The notes: generated by a model not told the origin, from the sequence alone. Shown: positions 17,415 to 25,852, numbered from the stretch's first letter. The stretch: DNA of 64,000 nt from Arthrobacter alkaliphilus (GCF_021483235.1 NZ_JAKEEC010000001.1:124285-188284); one strand, 5' to 3'. Program-made: numbers and translations.

Positions 17415-17657
17415 TTAATCACTAGGTCCCAGTTCAGTTGTGAGCCCGCGTTGATCGGCAGAAGCCTCGTCTTCCTCTTCGGCCGGCCCGCTCGGATCAT
17501 GCACGCCCGGATCGTCGCCACCCGGCTCCGAGCGGTCTGCCGCCTGCGGACCCTTGGAGGAATCGTCGGCGGCTGGGACGCCTACAGCTTCCCTGGGAAT
17601 CGGATCCGCGGCGTTTTGGATGCCGTCGCGGACCGGGTTGTTCGTCTCTGGGCTCAT
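17415..17657 (-). CDS. Acidic disordered hypothetical protein
   Basis: 80 residues (MSPETNNPVRDGIQNAADPI...), rich in Asp, Glu, Pro and Ala, no membrane segment. AGGAAGGAGCG lies just upstream of its ATG, which is why I prefer it to the plus-strand frame covering the same bases. It precedes the small membrane protein gene at 17229-17384 on the same strand by 30 bases, so the two may be one transcript. Confidence 0.6.
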   Translation of the reverse strand: MSPETNNPVRDGIQNAADPIPREAVGVPAADDSSKGPQAADRSEPGGDDPGVHDPSGPAEEEDEASADQRGLTTELGPSD

Positions 17658-17693
17658 AGTGAACGCTCCTTCCTGAAATCGATCATCGGGCGC

Positions 17694-17867
17694 TCAGCTT
17701 CCGGTCTCTTCAGGATGGCTCCGGGCCCGCTTCTCATTGGGATTCTCCTGGCTTGGGTCGGGTACGAAGTCGGGGTCCAGCTCGCTGCCCGTGGTTTCAG
17801 CCCCGCCGTGTTGCCCGGGTTCGTCTTCTTCGCGTTTTTCGGTCCCCTCGGCGCGTTCTCGGCTCAT
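17694..17867 (-). CDS. 57-residue acidic hypothetical protein
   Basis: Starts MSRERAEGTEKREEDEPGQH and ends RARSHPEETGS; highly charged and disordered. Only a weak ribosome site precedes it (CTTGGGCAC). Same strand as, and 36 bases ahead of, the similar acidic gene at 17415-17657. Composition and position suggest a real small gene, but codon evidence alone is thin. Confidence 0.4.
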   Translation of the reverse strand: MSRERAEGTEKREEDEPGQHGGAETTGSELDPDFVPDPSQENPNEKRARSHPEETGS

Positions 17868-17965
17868 GTGCCCAAGGTAGACCCGTGGACGGGCGCTGTC
17901 GAGCGTTAAGGGCCTCGCCCCTCTTGATCGGCAGGTTGTCGGGAAGAGGGGCTTCCATTTGGAAG

Positions 17966-17979
17966 CTAAGCATGCTTAG
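17966..17979. promoter_or_regulatory. CTAAGCATGCTTAG palindrome
   Basis: Perfect 14-base palindrome about 63 bases before the start at 18043 and about 98 bases before the divergent start at 17867. Shares the AGCATGCT core with 16422-16433. Likely a repressor or activator site for the envelope-protein operon that follows. Confidence 0.55.
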
Positions 17980-18042
17980 TATCTTTAGGCCAGTATTTCT
18001 GGTTCTTAATCCGCAGCAGACCTTTTTGGAAAGAGAGCGAAG

Positions 18043-18897
18043 ATGACAGAGAACCAATGGCCGCAGGACGGGAGCTACGCCTCATCCCCGACCACCCGGC
18101 CCGCGCCGGGCGCACACGCCGCATCGCCCGAGGCGGGTACGAATGCATCCAGGCTGGACGCGATCAAGGATGAGGCAGGGAACGCCGCCGAGCGGGCCAA
18201 AGACTCCGCGACGGATGTGGTGGAAACCGCAAAAACCGAAGCAGCTAACGTTGCGGCAGAAGTGAAGACAAACGCCAGGGACCTTCTCGAGCAGGCGAAA
18301 ATGGACCTGACGGAGCAGGCCGGCAAGCAACAGCAAAAAGTCGCCGAAGGGTTGCGGTCCGTTTCCGAGGAACTTCATTCCATGGCGAACGCCTCCGAAA
18401 ATCCCGGCGTCGCAACCGATCTGGTTCGACAAGCGGCGGAACGGTCTTCTTCGGTGGCCCGATGGTTGGGCGACAGGGAGCCGGGCTCAGTGGTGGAAGA
18501 GGTAAAGACTTTCGCCCGGCAGCGTCCGGGCACGTTCCTCCTGCTCGCCGCGGGGGCGGGCCTCCTTGCCGGAAGGTTGGGCCGGGGCCTGAGCGCGGGC
18601 ACCGACGGTTCAACAGGAACAGCCGCAAGCGGTTCGGCGCCGCAGCCGGGCCGGAACGCAGAGCCACGCTTTGCCCCCGGAGCAGGAATGACAGTGCCTC
18701 CTCCCCCGGTCCAGCTTCCGGGTCCGGACGTCACGACCGCCGGATACACCGCCGACGGCGCCCGGCCGTTGACCGAGACCGGCCCGGCGACGCCCGGAGT
18801 CTACCCACCCGACCCCGTCTATGGCACGCCCGGACAGGAGCCAAGCGAGGCCGAGCCTCGATTCGGGGCAGGTCCTGACAGTGGTGGGCCGCGATGA
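18043..18897 (+). CDS. Hypothetical helical protein with one membrane segment
   Basis: 284 residues. Residues about 35-110 are an amphipathic, LEA/apolipoprotein-like helical stretch (repeats such as NAAERAKDSATDVVETAKTE). A single hydrophobic segment follows (about 165-182, GTFLLLAAGAGLLAGRL), then a Gly/Pro-rich disordered tail. Related in design to DUF3618 proteins, one of which is encoded two genes downstream. First gene of a four-gene operon; its stop overlaps the next start (ATGA). Confidence 0.7.
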   Translation: MTENQWPQDGSYASSPTTRPAPGAHAASPEAGTNASRLDAIKDEAGNAAERAKDSATDVVETAKTEAANVAAEVKTNARDLLEQAKMDLTEQAGKQQQKVAEGLRSVSEELHSMANASENPGVATDLVRQAAERSSSVARWLGDREPGSVVEEVKTFARQRPGTFLLLAAGAGLLAGRLGRGLSAGTDGSTGTAASGSAPQPGRNAEPRFAPGAGMTVPPPPVQLPGPDVTTAGYTADGARPLTETGPATPGVYPPDPVYGTPGQEPSEAEPRFGAGPDSGGPR

Positions 18898-19319
18898 CCG
18901 AAAGCGAATTCACGCCGACACCGGCGCATGCTAAAGCGGAGTCGACCTCATTGGGTGACTTGTTGGGAGAAGTGACCCAGGACCTGTCCACCCTGATCCG
19001 CCAGGAAGTGGAATTGGCGAAGGTCGAACTGAAGCAATCCGCGACCCGGGCAGGCAGGGGCGCCGGAATGTTCGCCGGCGCCGGCGTCGCCGGACACTTC
19101 GTCCTGCTCTTCTTGTCCTTGGCCCTCTGGTATGCGTTGGGCGAGCTGATCGGCTTGGGCTGGTCCGCCGTCGTCGTAGCCGTCCTCTGGGCGATCGTCG
19201 CCGCCGTCTTGGCGAGCAAGGGCCGTTCGGACCTCAAAGCGGTCAAGGGCATGCCCCAAACAGCCGAAACAATCCAGGAAATCCCACAAACCCTCAAACC
19301 ACGTGAGGAACAGCGATGA
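18894..19319 (+). CDS. Phage-holin-family (holin-X, PF07332-like) membrane protein
   Basis: 141 residues. N-terminal amphipathic part (LGDLLGEVTQDLSTLIRQEV, ELAKVELKQSATRAGR) followed by two transmembrane helices (about 58-82 and 85-105). This is the actinobacterial holin-X/DUF1469 layout, a chromosomal membrane protein family usually near DUF3618 and YihY genes rather than in prophages. No other phage gene is nearby. Coupled by ATGA overlaps on both sides. Confidence 0.82.
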   Translation: MTESEFTPTPAHAKAESTSLGDLLGEVTQDLSTLIRQEVELAKVELKQSATRAGRGAGMFAGAGVAGHFVLLFLSLALWYALGELIGLGWSAVVVAVLWAIVAAVLASKGRSDLKAVKGMPQTAETIQEIPQTLKPREEQR

Positions 19320-19858
19320 GTGAAAACCCGGATGAAATCCGTTCAGAAATCGAAGAAACCCGCCGTCGGCTGGGCACCAACGTCGACGCTGTGGCGGACA
19401 AAGTCACGCCGTCGCACGTTGTCCGCCGGCAGACCGAAAGAGTCAAGGACGCCGTCTTCGGAGTGAAGGAGAACGTCATGGGAGCAGCCGACGACGCCGG
19501 CGAGGCAGTCGGAGACGTGCCCCGCCGGATCACCAGCAAAACGCAGGGAAACCCGCTCGCCGCTGGACTCATGGCTTTCGGAGCAGGATTGCTGGTTGCG
19601 TCCCTCATCCCGGCCAGCGAAAAGGAAAGGGAGGCGGCAGTGGCCCTCAAGGAGGCCGCCGAACCCCTCACCAACGAACTCGCCGATGTTGCCAAGGGCG
19701 TAGCACAGGATCTCCAGCAACCCGCCCAGGAGGCATTGGAGAACGTCAAGGCGGCAGCCACCGACGCGGCCGAGCACGTCAAGGACGAAAGCCAAAACGC
19801 TGCCTCCGAGATCCGCGAGACCGCAGCCGACGCAACCGACCGCATCCATCCAGCCTGA
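19316..19858 (+). CDS. DUF3618 family protein
   Basis: 180 residues. Starts with the family's hallmark (NPDEIRSEIEETRRRLGTNV, DAVADKVTP), contains one hydrophobic segment (about 82-98, LAAGLMAFGAGLLVASL) and a long Ala/Glu-rich helical tail. Function unknown; typically encoded next to holin-X genes, as here. Confidence 0.85.
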   Translation: MSENPDEIRSEIEETRRRLGTNVDAVADKVTPSHVVRRQTERVKDAVFGVKENVMGAADDAGEAVGDVPRRITSKTQGNPLAAGLMAFGAGLLVASLIPASEKEREAAVALKEAAEPLTNELADVAKGVAQDLQQPAQEALENVKAAATDAAEHVKDESQNAASEIRETAADATDRIHPA

Positions 19859-19931
19859 CCCGTGCGGAGGCGTGCCGGCTCTCGGAAACGGGTCCGGCAC
19901 GCCTCCTGCTGTGGCGGAAAGAGGGACAACC

Positions 19932-20993
19932 ATGACAACGGAAGATCGCGAGGAAACCAGCACCGTCAAGTCTGAGACGGCCCCCGCGGCGGACGATGCC
20001 CGCAAACCGGCCAGCCCAGCCGAGGTCGCAAAGCCAACCTGGAGCTATATCGCCAAGAGAACGTTGCGGGAGTTCGGCAAGGACCAATGCGCCGACGCCG
20101 CGGCAGGCCTCACGTATTACGCTGTGCTCTCGCTCTTTCCGGCCCTTCTTGCGCTTGTCTCCTTGCTGGGAGTTTTCGGCCAGGCAGGAAAGACCACGGG
20201 AGCACTGCTCGAGGTCGTCCAGAGCATCGCCCCGGGATCGACGGTTGACGCCATCCGGCAGCCTATCGAAGAGCTCACAACCTCGCGGTCCGCCGGATTC
20301 GCACTCGTGATAGGGATCGCCACCGCCCTGTGGTCCGCGTCCGGTTATGTGGGAGCCTTCAGCCGGGCGATGAACCGCGTTTACGAGGTGGACGAAGGAC
20401 GCAGTTTCGTCAAACTCCGGGCGACAATGCTCGGAGTCACCGTCCTCACGGTTGCCATCGTGGCGCTGATCGCGGGCATGCTGGCAATCAGCGGACCGGT
20501 GGCAGACACTGCCGGATCTGCAGCCGGAATCGGCCGGGATCTCCTGACGGTGTGGAGCATCGCAAAATGGCCGATCATCGTCCTGTTGGTCATCGTGATC
20601 ATCGCTGTCCTGTACTACGCCACTCCGAACGTGAAACAGCCCAAGTTCCGCTGGATGAGCATCGGCTCGTTCATTGCGCTCCTGGTGTTCATCGCGGCCT
20701 CCTTGGTCTTTGCCTTCTACGTGGCCAACTTCAGCAGCTACAACAAGACCTACGGAACCATAGGCGGCGTGATCGTCGCGCTGCTGTGGCTCTGGATATT
20801 GAACATGTCCCTCCTGTTCGGCGCGGAGTTCGACGCCGAAATGGAACGCGGGCGGGAACTCCAGGCAGGAATCAGCGCCGAAGAAACCCTCCAGCTGCAG
20901 CCCCGTGGCACCAAGCGCAGCAAAAAACTGCAGGAGCAGCAAGAAAAAGAAGTCCAACTCGGAAAAGAGCTCCGCGAACAGAATCACGAATGA
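19932..20993 (+). CDS. YihY/virulence factor BrkB family membrane protein
   Basis: 353 residues from the ATG at 19932 (a start 60 bases earlier has no ribosome site). Six transmembrane helices; family motifs include DAAAGLTYYAVLSLFPALLA and YGTIGGVIVALLWLW. The charged C-terminus (KRSKKLQEQQEKEVQLGKEL) is cytosolic. Once thought to be RNase BN, the family is now regarded as an uncharacterised inner-membrane protein. Ends the 18043-20993 envelope operon. Confidence 0.88.
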   Translation: MTTEDREETSTVKSETAPAADDARKPASPAEVAKPTWSYIAKRTLREFGKDQCADAAAGLTYYAVLSLFPALLALVSLLGVFGQAGKTTGALLEVVQSIAPGSTVDAIRQPIEELTTSRSAGFALVIGIATALWSASGYVGAFSRAMNRVYEVDEGRSFVKLRATMLGVTVLTVAIVALIAGMLAISGPVADTAGSAAGIGRDLLTVWSIAKWPIIVLLVIVIIAVLYYATPNVKQPKFRWMSIGSFIALLVFIAASLVFAFYVANFSSYNKTYGTIGGVIVALLWLWILNMSLLFGAEFDAEMERGRELQAGISAEETLQLQPRGTKRSKKLQEQQEKEVQLGKELREQNHE

Positions 20994-21049
20994 TGCCGTC
21001 GGAAACAACACGGCCCGACCTGCAAACAGGGAAAAGAAGGTAGTAATCC

Positions 21050-21760
21050 ATGGCGGAACCATCGAAGAGTACCAACCAGGCCGGAGTCCTTTTCGACGTT
21101 GACGGCACACTGGTGGATTCCACCTATTTCCACACCATTGCGTGGTGGCAGGCCTTCCGCCAGCAGGATCTGCAGGTGCCGATGGCTGTGATCCACCGGC
21201 ACATTGGAATGGGTGGAGACAAGATCCTTGAGCGGCTGCTGCCGACGGAGTCCGATGAGGGTGTCCGCGATGCGGTGAAAAGCGCGCACGGGGCGGTATT
21301 CTCGACCTTCTGGCCCGCCCTCCACCCGTTCGAATCGGCAACGGCCCTCCTGCGGGCATGTTCCGAGTCCGGGCTTGCCGTGGCGCTCGCTTCCTCGGCG
21401 CATGAGCGGGACCTCCAGGTGCTGCGGCGTGCTCTCGACGCCGAATCCTGGATCGACTGCGTGACAAGCTCAGCCGACGCTGCCGAGAGCAAACCCTCCC
21501 CCGACATCCTTGTGGCTGCACTGGAAAAGCTGCATTTGGACGCGGCAGATGTGGTGTTCGTCGGGGACTCCGTCTGGGACGTCCAGGCCGCGGCCCGGCT
21601 CGGCATCGAGACAATCGGTGTCACCTGCGGAGGAATCAGTGCGGCCGAGCTTCTTGAAGCCGGAGCCGTCGAAGTCTATCCGGACCCCGAGGCACTCCTC
21701 CAGCAACTTGACGCCAGCTCCATCGGCAAACTCGCACACCGCCGTCGGGCATCCAACTGA
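21050..21760 (+). CDS. HAD family phosphatase (beta-phosphoglucomutase-like)
   Basis: 236 residues. Nucleophile motif GVLFDVDGTLVDST (Asp16, acid/base Asp18), motif II VALASSAHE, Lys in AAESKPSPDI and the VGDSVWDVQAA metal motif. Cap domain of the C1 type after the first motif. Hydrolyses a phosphate ester of unknown identity. GAAAAGAAGG precedes the start; 57 bases after the YihY gene and 20 bases before the decarboxylase gene, so perhaps co-transcribed. Confidence 0.85.
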   Translation: MAEPSKSTNQAGVLFDVDGTLVDSTYFHTIAWWQAFRQQDLQVPMAVIHRHIGMGGDKILERLLPTESDEGVRDAVKSAHGAVFSTFWPALHPFESATALLRACSESGLAVALASSAHERDLQVLRRALDAESWIDCVTSSADAAESKPSPDILVAALEKLHLDAADVVFVGDSVWDVQAAARLGIETIGVTCGGISAAELLEAGAVEVYPDPEALLQQLDASSIGKLAHRRRASN

Positions 21761-21780
21761 ACCCAAGATAGGACGGGACC

Positions 21781-23241
21781 ATGGACCAAAACCAAGCACC
21801 CTTGGTCAACGCTTTGGCCGAGTACCACCGCCTTGAACGCTATGGTTTCACTCCCCCTGGCCACCGACAGGGCCGGGGCGCGGATCCAAGGGTGCTGGAG
21901 GTCCTAGGGGCGCAGACTTTCCGCTCGGACGTCCTCGCCTCCGCGGGACTGGATGACCGTTCGTCGTCGCACGGCTACTTGAAAGAAGCCGAACAGCTCA
22001 TGGCAGAAGCCGTGGGCGCGGAACAGGCGTTCTTTTCCACTTGCGGCAGTTCCCTTTCCGTCAAGGCGGCCGTCCTCGCCGTCGCAGCTGGAAAGGGCGA
22101 CCTGCTCATTAGCCGGGACGCCCACAAATCGATCGTCGCTGGCCTGGTCTTCTCCGGTATCCAGCCGCGTTGGATACAGCCCCGCTGGGATCCGGAATTG
22201 CATCTCGCCCACCCGCCGGCTCCAAGCGACGTCGAGAAGATGTGGGAGCGCCACCCGGACGCGGCCGGTTGCCTGATCGTCAGCCCCACCCCGTATGGAA
22301 CCTGCGCGGACATCGCCGCCATCGCAAAAATCTGCCACGCCCGCGGCAAGCCCCTCATCGTCGACGAGGCGTGGGGTGCCCATCTGCCCTTCCACGACGA
22401 GCTGCCCACCTGGGCCATGGATGCCGGCGCGGACATCTGCGTCGTGAGCGTCCACAAAATGGGGGCCGGTTTCGAGCAGGGCTCCGTGTACCACCTGCAG
22501 GGCGACCTGGTCGACCAGGCGCACCTTGCCGCGTGCGCGGATCTCCTCATGACAACCAGCCCCAATGCGATCCTCTATTCGGCGATCGACGGATGGCGCC
22601 GCCAGATGGTCCAGCATGGACGCGAACTGCTTGGAAACGCCCTGGACCTCGCCCGCAGGCTCCGTGCCGAGATCGACGCGCTCCCCGGAATCCATGTATT
22701 GGAGGACGAGTTGCTGGCCGTGGAGTCCTCCCACGATCTCGACAGGTTGCAGGTCCTGATGGACCTTTCCGGCCTCGGGATCAGCGGATACCAAGCCGCG
22801 GACTGGATGCGTGAGAACGCCCGGATCGACATGGGCCTCGGCGACCATCGGCGCCTCATGGCAACGCTTTCGATGGCCGACGACGACGCCTCCGCCTCCA
22901 GGCTGATGGACGCGTTGCGTGCTCTCATCGACGCCGCACCCGCCATGGCTCCGGCAGCGCCTGTGATGCTGCCCGCCCCGAAGGACCTCGAGCTGGAGAC
23001 CGTCGTCCTGCCCCGGGACGCGTTTTTCGGCGCCACCGAGGACGTGCCCGCGCGCGAGGCAGTCGGGCGGATCTCAGCCGAGCAGATCACCCCCTACCCG
23101 CCCGGCATTCCGGCGATCGTACCCGGCGAAAGGATCAACTCCGCCGTCGTGGACTACCTGGAGTCCGGACTGAAGGCCGGCATGGTGCTCCCGGACCCGG
23201 CGGACCCCAAGCTCCACACCATCCGGGTTCTCCGGCAGTAG
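21781..23241 (+). CDS. Orn/Lys/Arg decarboxylase family PLP enzyme
   Basis: 486 residues. Fold-type I PLP enzyme: GYLKEAEQLMAEAVGAEQAF, FFSTCGSSLSVKAA, the PLP-binding Asp195 (VDEAWGAHLPF) and the Schiff-base Lys226 (VVSVHKMGAG). The C-terminal domain carries the family's TPYPPGIPAIVPGERI. Short (SpeA2/Cad-like, no wing domain) form, as in Gram-positives. Would decarboxylate lysine, ornithine or arginine to a polyamine; the substrate cannot be told from sequence. Confidence 0.87.
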   Translation: MDQNQAPLVNALAEYHRLERYGFTPPGHRQGRGADPRVLEVLGAQTFRSDVLASAGLDDRSSSHGYLKEAEQLMAEAVGAEQAFFSTCGSSLSVKAAVLAVAAGKGDLLISRDAHKSIVAGLVFSGIQPRWIQPRWDPELHLAHPPAPSDVEKMWERHPDAAGCLIVSPTPYGTCADIAAIAKICHARGKPLIVDEAWGAHLPFHDELPTWAMDAGADICVVSVHKMGAGFEQGSVYHLQGDLVDQAHLAACADLLMTTSPNAILYSAIDGWRRQMVQHGRELLGNALDLARRLRAEIDALPGIHVLEDELLAVESSHDLDRLQVLMDLSGLGISGYQAADWMRENARIDMGLGDHRRLMATLSMADDDASASRLMDALRALIDAAPAMAPAAPVMLPAPKDLELETVVLPRDAFFGATEDVPAREAVGRISAEQITPYPPGIPAIVPGERINSAVVDYLESGLKAGMVLPDPADPKLHTIRVLRQ

Positions 23242-23304
23242 GCGGGACCCGGTCCCGGCCTGGAGCCCGTGTGACGGTAACCCGACCGCACGCCGGGAAG
23301 CCCG

Positions 23305-23823
23305 TCAAGTTGCTGCGGAGAAGCGTTCGGGGATGGTTTCCGCCAAGAGATCCGTCAGCTCGCGTATTTGTCCCGCGGCCCGTTCCAGAAGAAGGGCGAC
23401 CTCGTCCTTCCTGATCCGCGGGTCGCTGCCGGAGAGGCCTAGCAGGGTCTTCCAGAGCAGCGATTTGCCCGTGACTGCGCTGATCAGGGCTTCGAGTTCG
23501 AGTTGTTCGGCGGCGCCGGTCCTGATGTGCAGGAGGTTGACTGGACCGAGGGAACCCAGGAGCGCTCCTGCCCAGGCGAAGGGTTTCTTGTAACCGGGCA
23601 TGCCCATGCCCAGGGAAGCTGCGATGGCTTCAAGGGCCGTTTTGTCGGTCCGCACCTCCGTACGGAGCCTGGCGATGGTTTCCGCCCTGGCCGACCCCTT
23701 CCAGGTTTTGGCCGCTTGGCCGAAGAGGCGTTCTCCTGCCGCGGCGGCGATCAGATGGCTGTGCAGATAGGCGGCGAGGGAATTCCCGGCGGTCGCACTG
23801 CTGTCGGACTGTCGGATTTTCAT
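23305..23823 (-). CDS. Hypothetical helical-bundle protein
   Basis: 172 residues, predicted mostly helical (AGNSLAAYLHSHLIAAAAGE, RLRTEVRTDKTALEAIAASL, EQLELEALISAVTGKSLLW). Looks like a ferritin-like four-helix bundle but without obvious iron ligands. Similar proteins occur widely in soil actinobacteria and are uncharacterised. Follows the TetR gene on the same strand by 42 bases. A clear ribosome site (GAAAGGTGG) precedes the ATG. Confidence 0.65.
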   Translation of the reverse strand: MKIRQSDSSATAGNSLAAYLHSHLIAAAAGERLFGQAAKTWKGSARAETIARLRTEVRTDKTALEAIAASLGMGMPGYKKPFAWAGALLGSLGPVNLLHIRTGAAEQLELEALISAVTGKSLLWKTLLGLSGSDPRIRKDEVALLLERAAGQIRELTDLLAETIPERFSAAT

Positions 23824-23865
23824 GCTGGTCCACCTTTCAGGTCCGCGTCCATCCCGGCACGGAGA

Positions 23866-24555
23866 TTAGCGATGTGAGAGTTGTTGTCCAAGTCCGGCAA
23901 GGAGAATGGAGATTCCCTGGTCCAGTTCCTCCGAGCCGTCATAGTCGAGCAGCTCCGGGGCCAAGCGGCGCAGGTGGGGGAAATCGCGCAGGGGCAGGCG
24001 ATAGAGTCCCAGCCGAAGGAGGGCCTCGTTTTCCTCGGGGTCCGCTACGTATTCCTGGAGCTCGTTCAGGATATGTCCGTAGAGGAACCCGTAGAAGGTC
24101 CGATAGACGTGCAGCGCATCCGCGGGCCCGAAGCCGGCGCGGATGAGTATCCCCAGGATCTGCTCCAGCGGTTTCAGCGTTCCGGCCGGCCGCAGTCCCA
24201 AAGGCGTGGACAGCGGCCCTGTCACGAGCAGGGGGACGACGTTGGGGTGCAGCAGGCACACCCGGCGCAGCTCGTGCGCGATCCGGCGCAGTTGGGTCTG
24301 CCAGTGCGTGTCGTCTGCGAAAGGTTGCAGTTCGTCCAGGACCAGTTCGGCGATCCCGGCCAGCACTTCCTTCCGCCCGGCGGCGGCGTGGCGGTACAAG
24401 GCCATCGGGTCACGTTTGAGGACCTGCCCGAGCCGTCGCATGCTCAACGCCTCGAGACCGTGCTCATCGACCAGATTCAAGGCCGCCCGCATCACGATCC
24501 CGCGGTCGAGCCGCCCGGGCCGAGCCTTCTGCCTGCCGTTTCCGGCATGTTCCAT
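23866..24555 (-). CDS. TetR/AcrR family transcriptional regulator
   Basis: 229 residues from MEHAGNGRQK (GGAGA at good spacing; a second ATG lies six bases earlier). N-terminal helix-turn-helix about residues 18-65 (IVMRAALNLVDEHGLEALSM, RRLGQVLKRDPMALYRH) and a TetR_C ligand-binding region (VVPLLVTGPLSTPLGLRPAG). A CTACACTGTAG palindrome 80 bases upstream is the likely autoregulatory operator. Target genes may be the hypothetical gene downstream or the divergent pair. Confidence 0.88.
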   Translation of the reverse strand: MEHAGNGRQKARPGRLDRGIVMRAALNLVDEHGLEALSMRRLGQVLKRDPMALYRHAAAGRKEVLAGIAELVLDELQPFADDTHWQTQLRRIAHELRRVCLLHPNVVPLLVTGPLSTPLGLRPAGTLKPLEQILGILIRAGFGPADALHVYRTFYGFLYGHILNELQEYVADPEENEALLRLGLYRLPLRDFPHLRRLAPELLDYDGSEELDQGISILLAGLGQQLSHR

Positions 24556-24634
24556 GATCATCTCCGGAGGTCCGCGGGCCGCCGGGAACTGAGTCCCCGA
24601 AGCCCTTGCGTCCCCGTCAGTCTACGCCTAATGT

Positions 24635-24645
24635 CTACACTGTAG
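24635..24645. promoter_or_regulatory. TetR-type operator CTACACTGTAG
   Basis: 5-base arms CTACA/TGTAG around a C, in the 270-base gap between the divergent TetR gene (24555) and the gene at 24826. The TACACTGTA core is typical of TetR-regulated promoters. A second GTCTAC half-site lies at 24620-24625. Confidence 0.55.
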
Positions 24646-24825
24646 GTACATTCACGCCAAGCGATTTCACCGATGCCTGCAGGGCAACGTAAACTTCACG
24701 GCCCGTGCCGCCGTTCCCGGCACGAAAAAGCGCAGTTCGCGGTCACCCAGATAGGGCCGCGATGGTCTCGGCACCGCTCACCGGCCGGACGGCCGGCAGC
24801 CTCAGTCGCAGCACAGGAGACCCCA

Positions 24826-25083
24826 ATGACCGTTTCACAATTCCGCCGTTTCCTCGCCGAAGCCACCACCCGGGACCCGGACAACACCTGCGCCCTCGGG
24901 GAGGACCAGCTCTACGGCCTGTACATCAGCTGGTGCTTGTTGGAAAACCGCACCCCAGCCACGGAGGCTGAGTTCCGGGTAGCCATGAGGGAGCATCACA
25001 TCCATCTTCCCGCCCGTGGCCTGCGAGGGACCGGTCCTGCAGCCAAGGACTACATCCTGGCCAGCTACCCCGACCTGCCGTGA
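24826..25083 (+). CDS. Small hypothetical protein (DNA-binding-like fold)
   Basis: 85 residues (MTVSQFRRFLAEATTRDPDN...), AGGAGACC before the ATG. Helical with an aromatic-rich stretch (EDQLYGLYISWCLLENRTPA) resembling winged-helix or primase-C-like domains, though no family is certain. Its stop overlaps the next gene (GTGA). Upstream frames to 24673 are rejected for lack of a ribosome site. Confidence 0.65.
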   Translation: MTVSQFRRFLAEATTRDPDNTCALGEDQLYGLYISWCLLENRTPATEAEFRVAMREHHIHLPARGLRGTGPAAKDYILASYPDLP

Positions 25084-25775
25084 ACAGCACACCGTCCGTC
25101 ATAGTGTTTGACGTCAACGAGACGCTCTCGGATATGTCACCGATGGCCGACCGCTTCGCTGAAGCCGGCGCGCCCGCCGAGTTGGCGCAGATCTGGTTCA
25201 CCACCCTGTTGCGGGACGGTTTCGCCATCACCGCGGCAGGCGGCAACGGCGGGTTTGCCGAGATCGGGGCGGAGGCCCTGCGCGTGCTCCTCGCCCGCAC
25301 CGGCATTGCCGCTGATCCGGAGAGCCTGGTGGAGCGCATCATGGCGGGGCTGGCCGGGCTCGGCCTCCATCCCGACGTCGAGGCTGGAGTTCGTGAACTC
25401 CGGTCGGCCGGGTACCGACTGGTCACCTTGACGAACGGTTCCGTCCAGGTCGCTGAAAAACTGTTCGGCCCCGCCGGGCTGCGGGGCCAGTTCGAACGCC
25501 TGCTTTCGGTGGAGGACGCCCCCTCTTGGAAGCCTGCCCGGGCAGCCTACGACTACGCCGCCGCTGTCTGCGGGGTGGCACCGGAACAGATGCTGCTCGT
25601 GGCCGTGCACCCTTGGGACATCCACGGTGCGGCCCATGCCGGCCTCAGCACGGCATGGATCAACCGGACCGGGGCGAGGTACCCGGCTTATTTCGCCTCC
25701 CCCGACTTCACGGTCGCCTCACTGCCGGAACTCCCGGCAGCCTTGGGGCGGGCAGGTGTCGGAGCGGTTCTGTAG
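25080..25775 (+). CDS. Haloacid dehalogenase type II (HAD superfamily)
   Basis: 231 residues from GTG. Nucleophile Asp11 in VIVFDVNETLSD, LVTLTNGS motif, and AVHPWDIHGAAHAGLSTAWI characteristic of the 2-haloacid dehalogenase/HAD type II branch. Soluble cytosolic hydrolase; actual substrate may be a small phosphate or halo acid. Translationally coupled to the gene before. Its TAG stop is also the last three bases of the tRNA gene on the opposite strand. Confidence 0.83.
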   Translation: MNSTPSVIVFDVNETLSDMSPMADRFAEAGAPAELAQIWFTTLLRDGFAITAAGGNGGFAEIGAEALRVLLARTGIAADPESLVERIMAGLAGLGLHPDVEAGVRELRSAGYRLVTLTNGSVQVAEKLFGPAGLRGQFERLLSVEDAPSWKPARAAYDYAAAVCGVAPEQMLLVAVHPWDIHGAAHAGLSTAWINRTGARYPAYFASPDFTVASLPELPAALGRAGVGAVL

Positions 25776-25846
25776 GGCTACTCGGACTTGAACCGAGGAC
25801 CTTAGGATTATGAGTCCCGCGCTCTAACCAGCTGAGCTATAGCCCC
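25773..25846 (-). tRNA. tRNA with CAU anticodon (elongator Met or Ile2)
   Basis: 74-base cloverleaf: acceptor GGGGCTA/TAGCCCT, D arm GCTCAGCTGGTTAGAGC, anticodon loop CTCATAA, T arm CTCGG-TTCAAGT-CCGAG, discriminator A; no encoded CCA. Anticodon CAU can be elongator Met or, if the wobble C is lysidine-modified, Ile reading AUA. The acceptor stem does not match the actinobacterial elongator Met that I know, so Ile2 is somewhat more likely, but sequence alone does not settle it. The 3' end overlaps the haloacid dehalogenase stop codon. Confidence 0.88.
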
Positions 25847-25852
25847 TTAAAG

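Noticed and set aside
17412..17909. 165-codon plus-strand frame
   Set aside because: Covers the two acidic minus-strand genes, one of which has a strong ribosome site; the plus frame has none and ends in a chance hydrophobic run.
18894..19319. Prophage holin interpretation
   Set aside because: The holin-X-like protein has no lysin, integrase, terminase or att sites near it and is part of a chromosomal operon.
19779..21614. 611-codon minus-strand open frame
   Set aside because: Longest frame in the region but low complexity and antisense to DUF3618, YihY and HAD genes, which carry conserved motifs.
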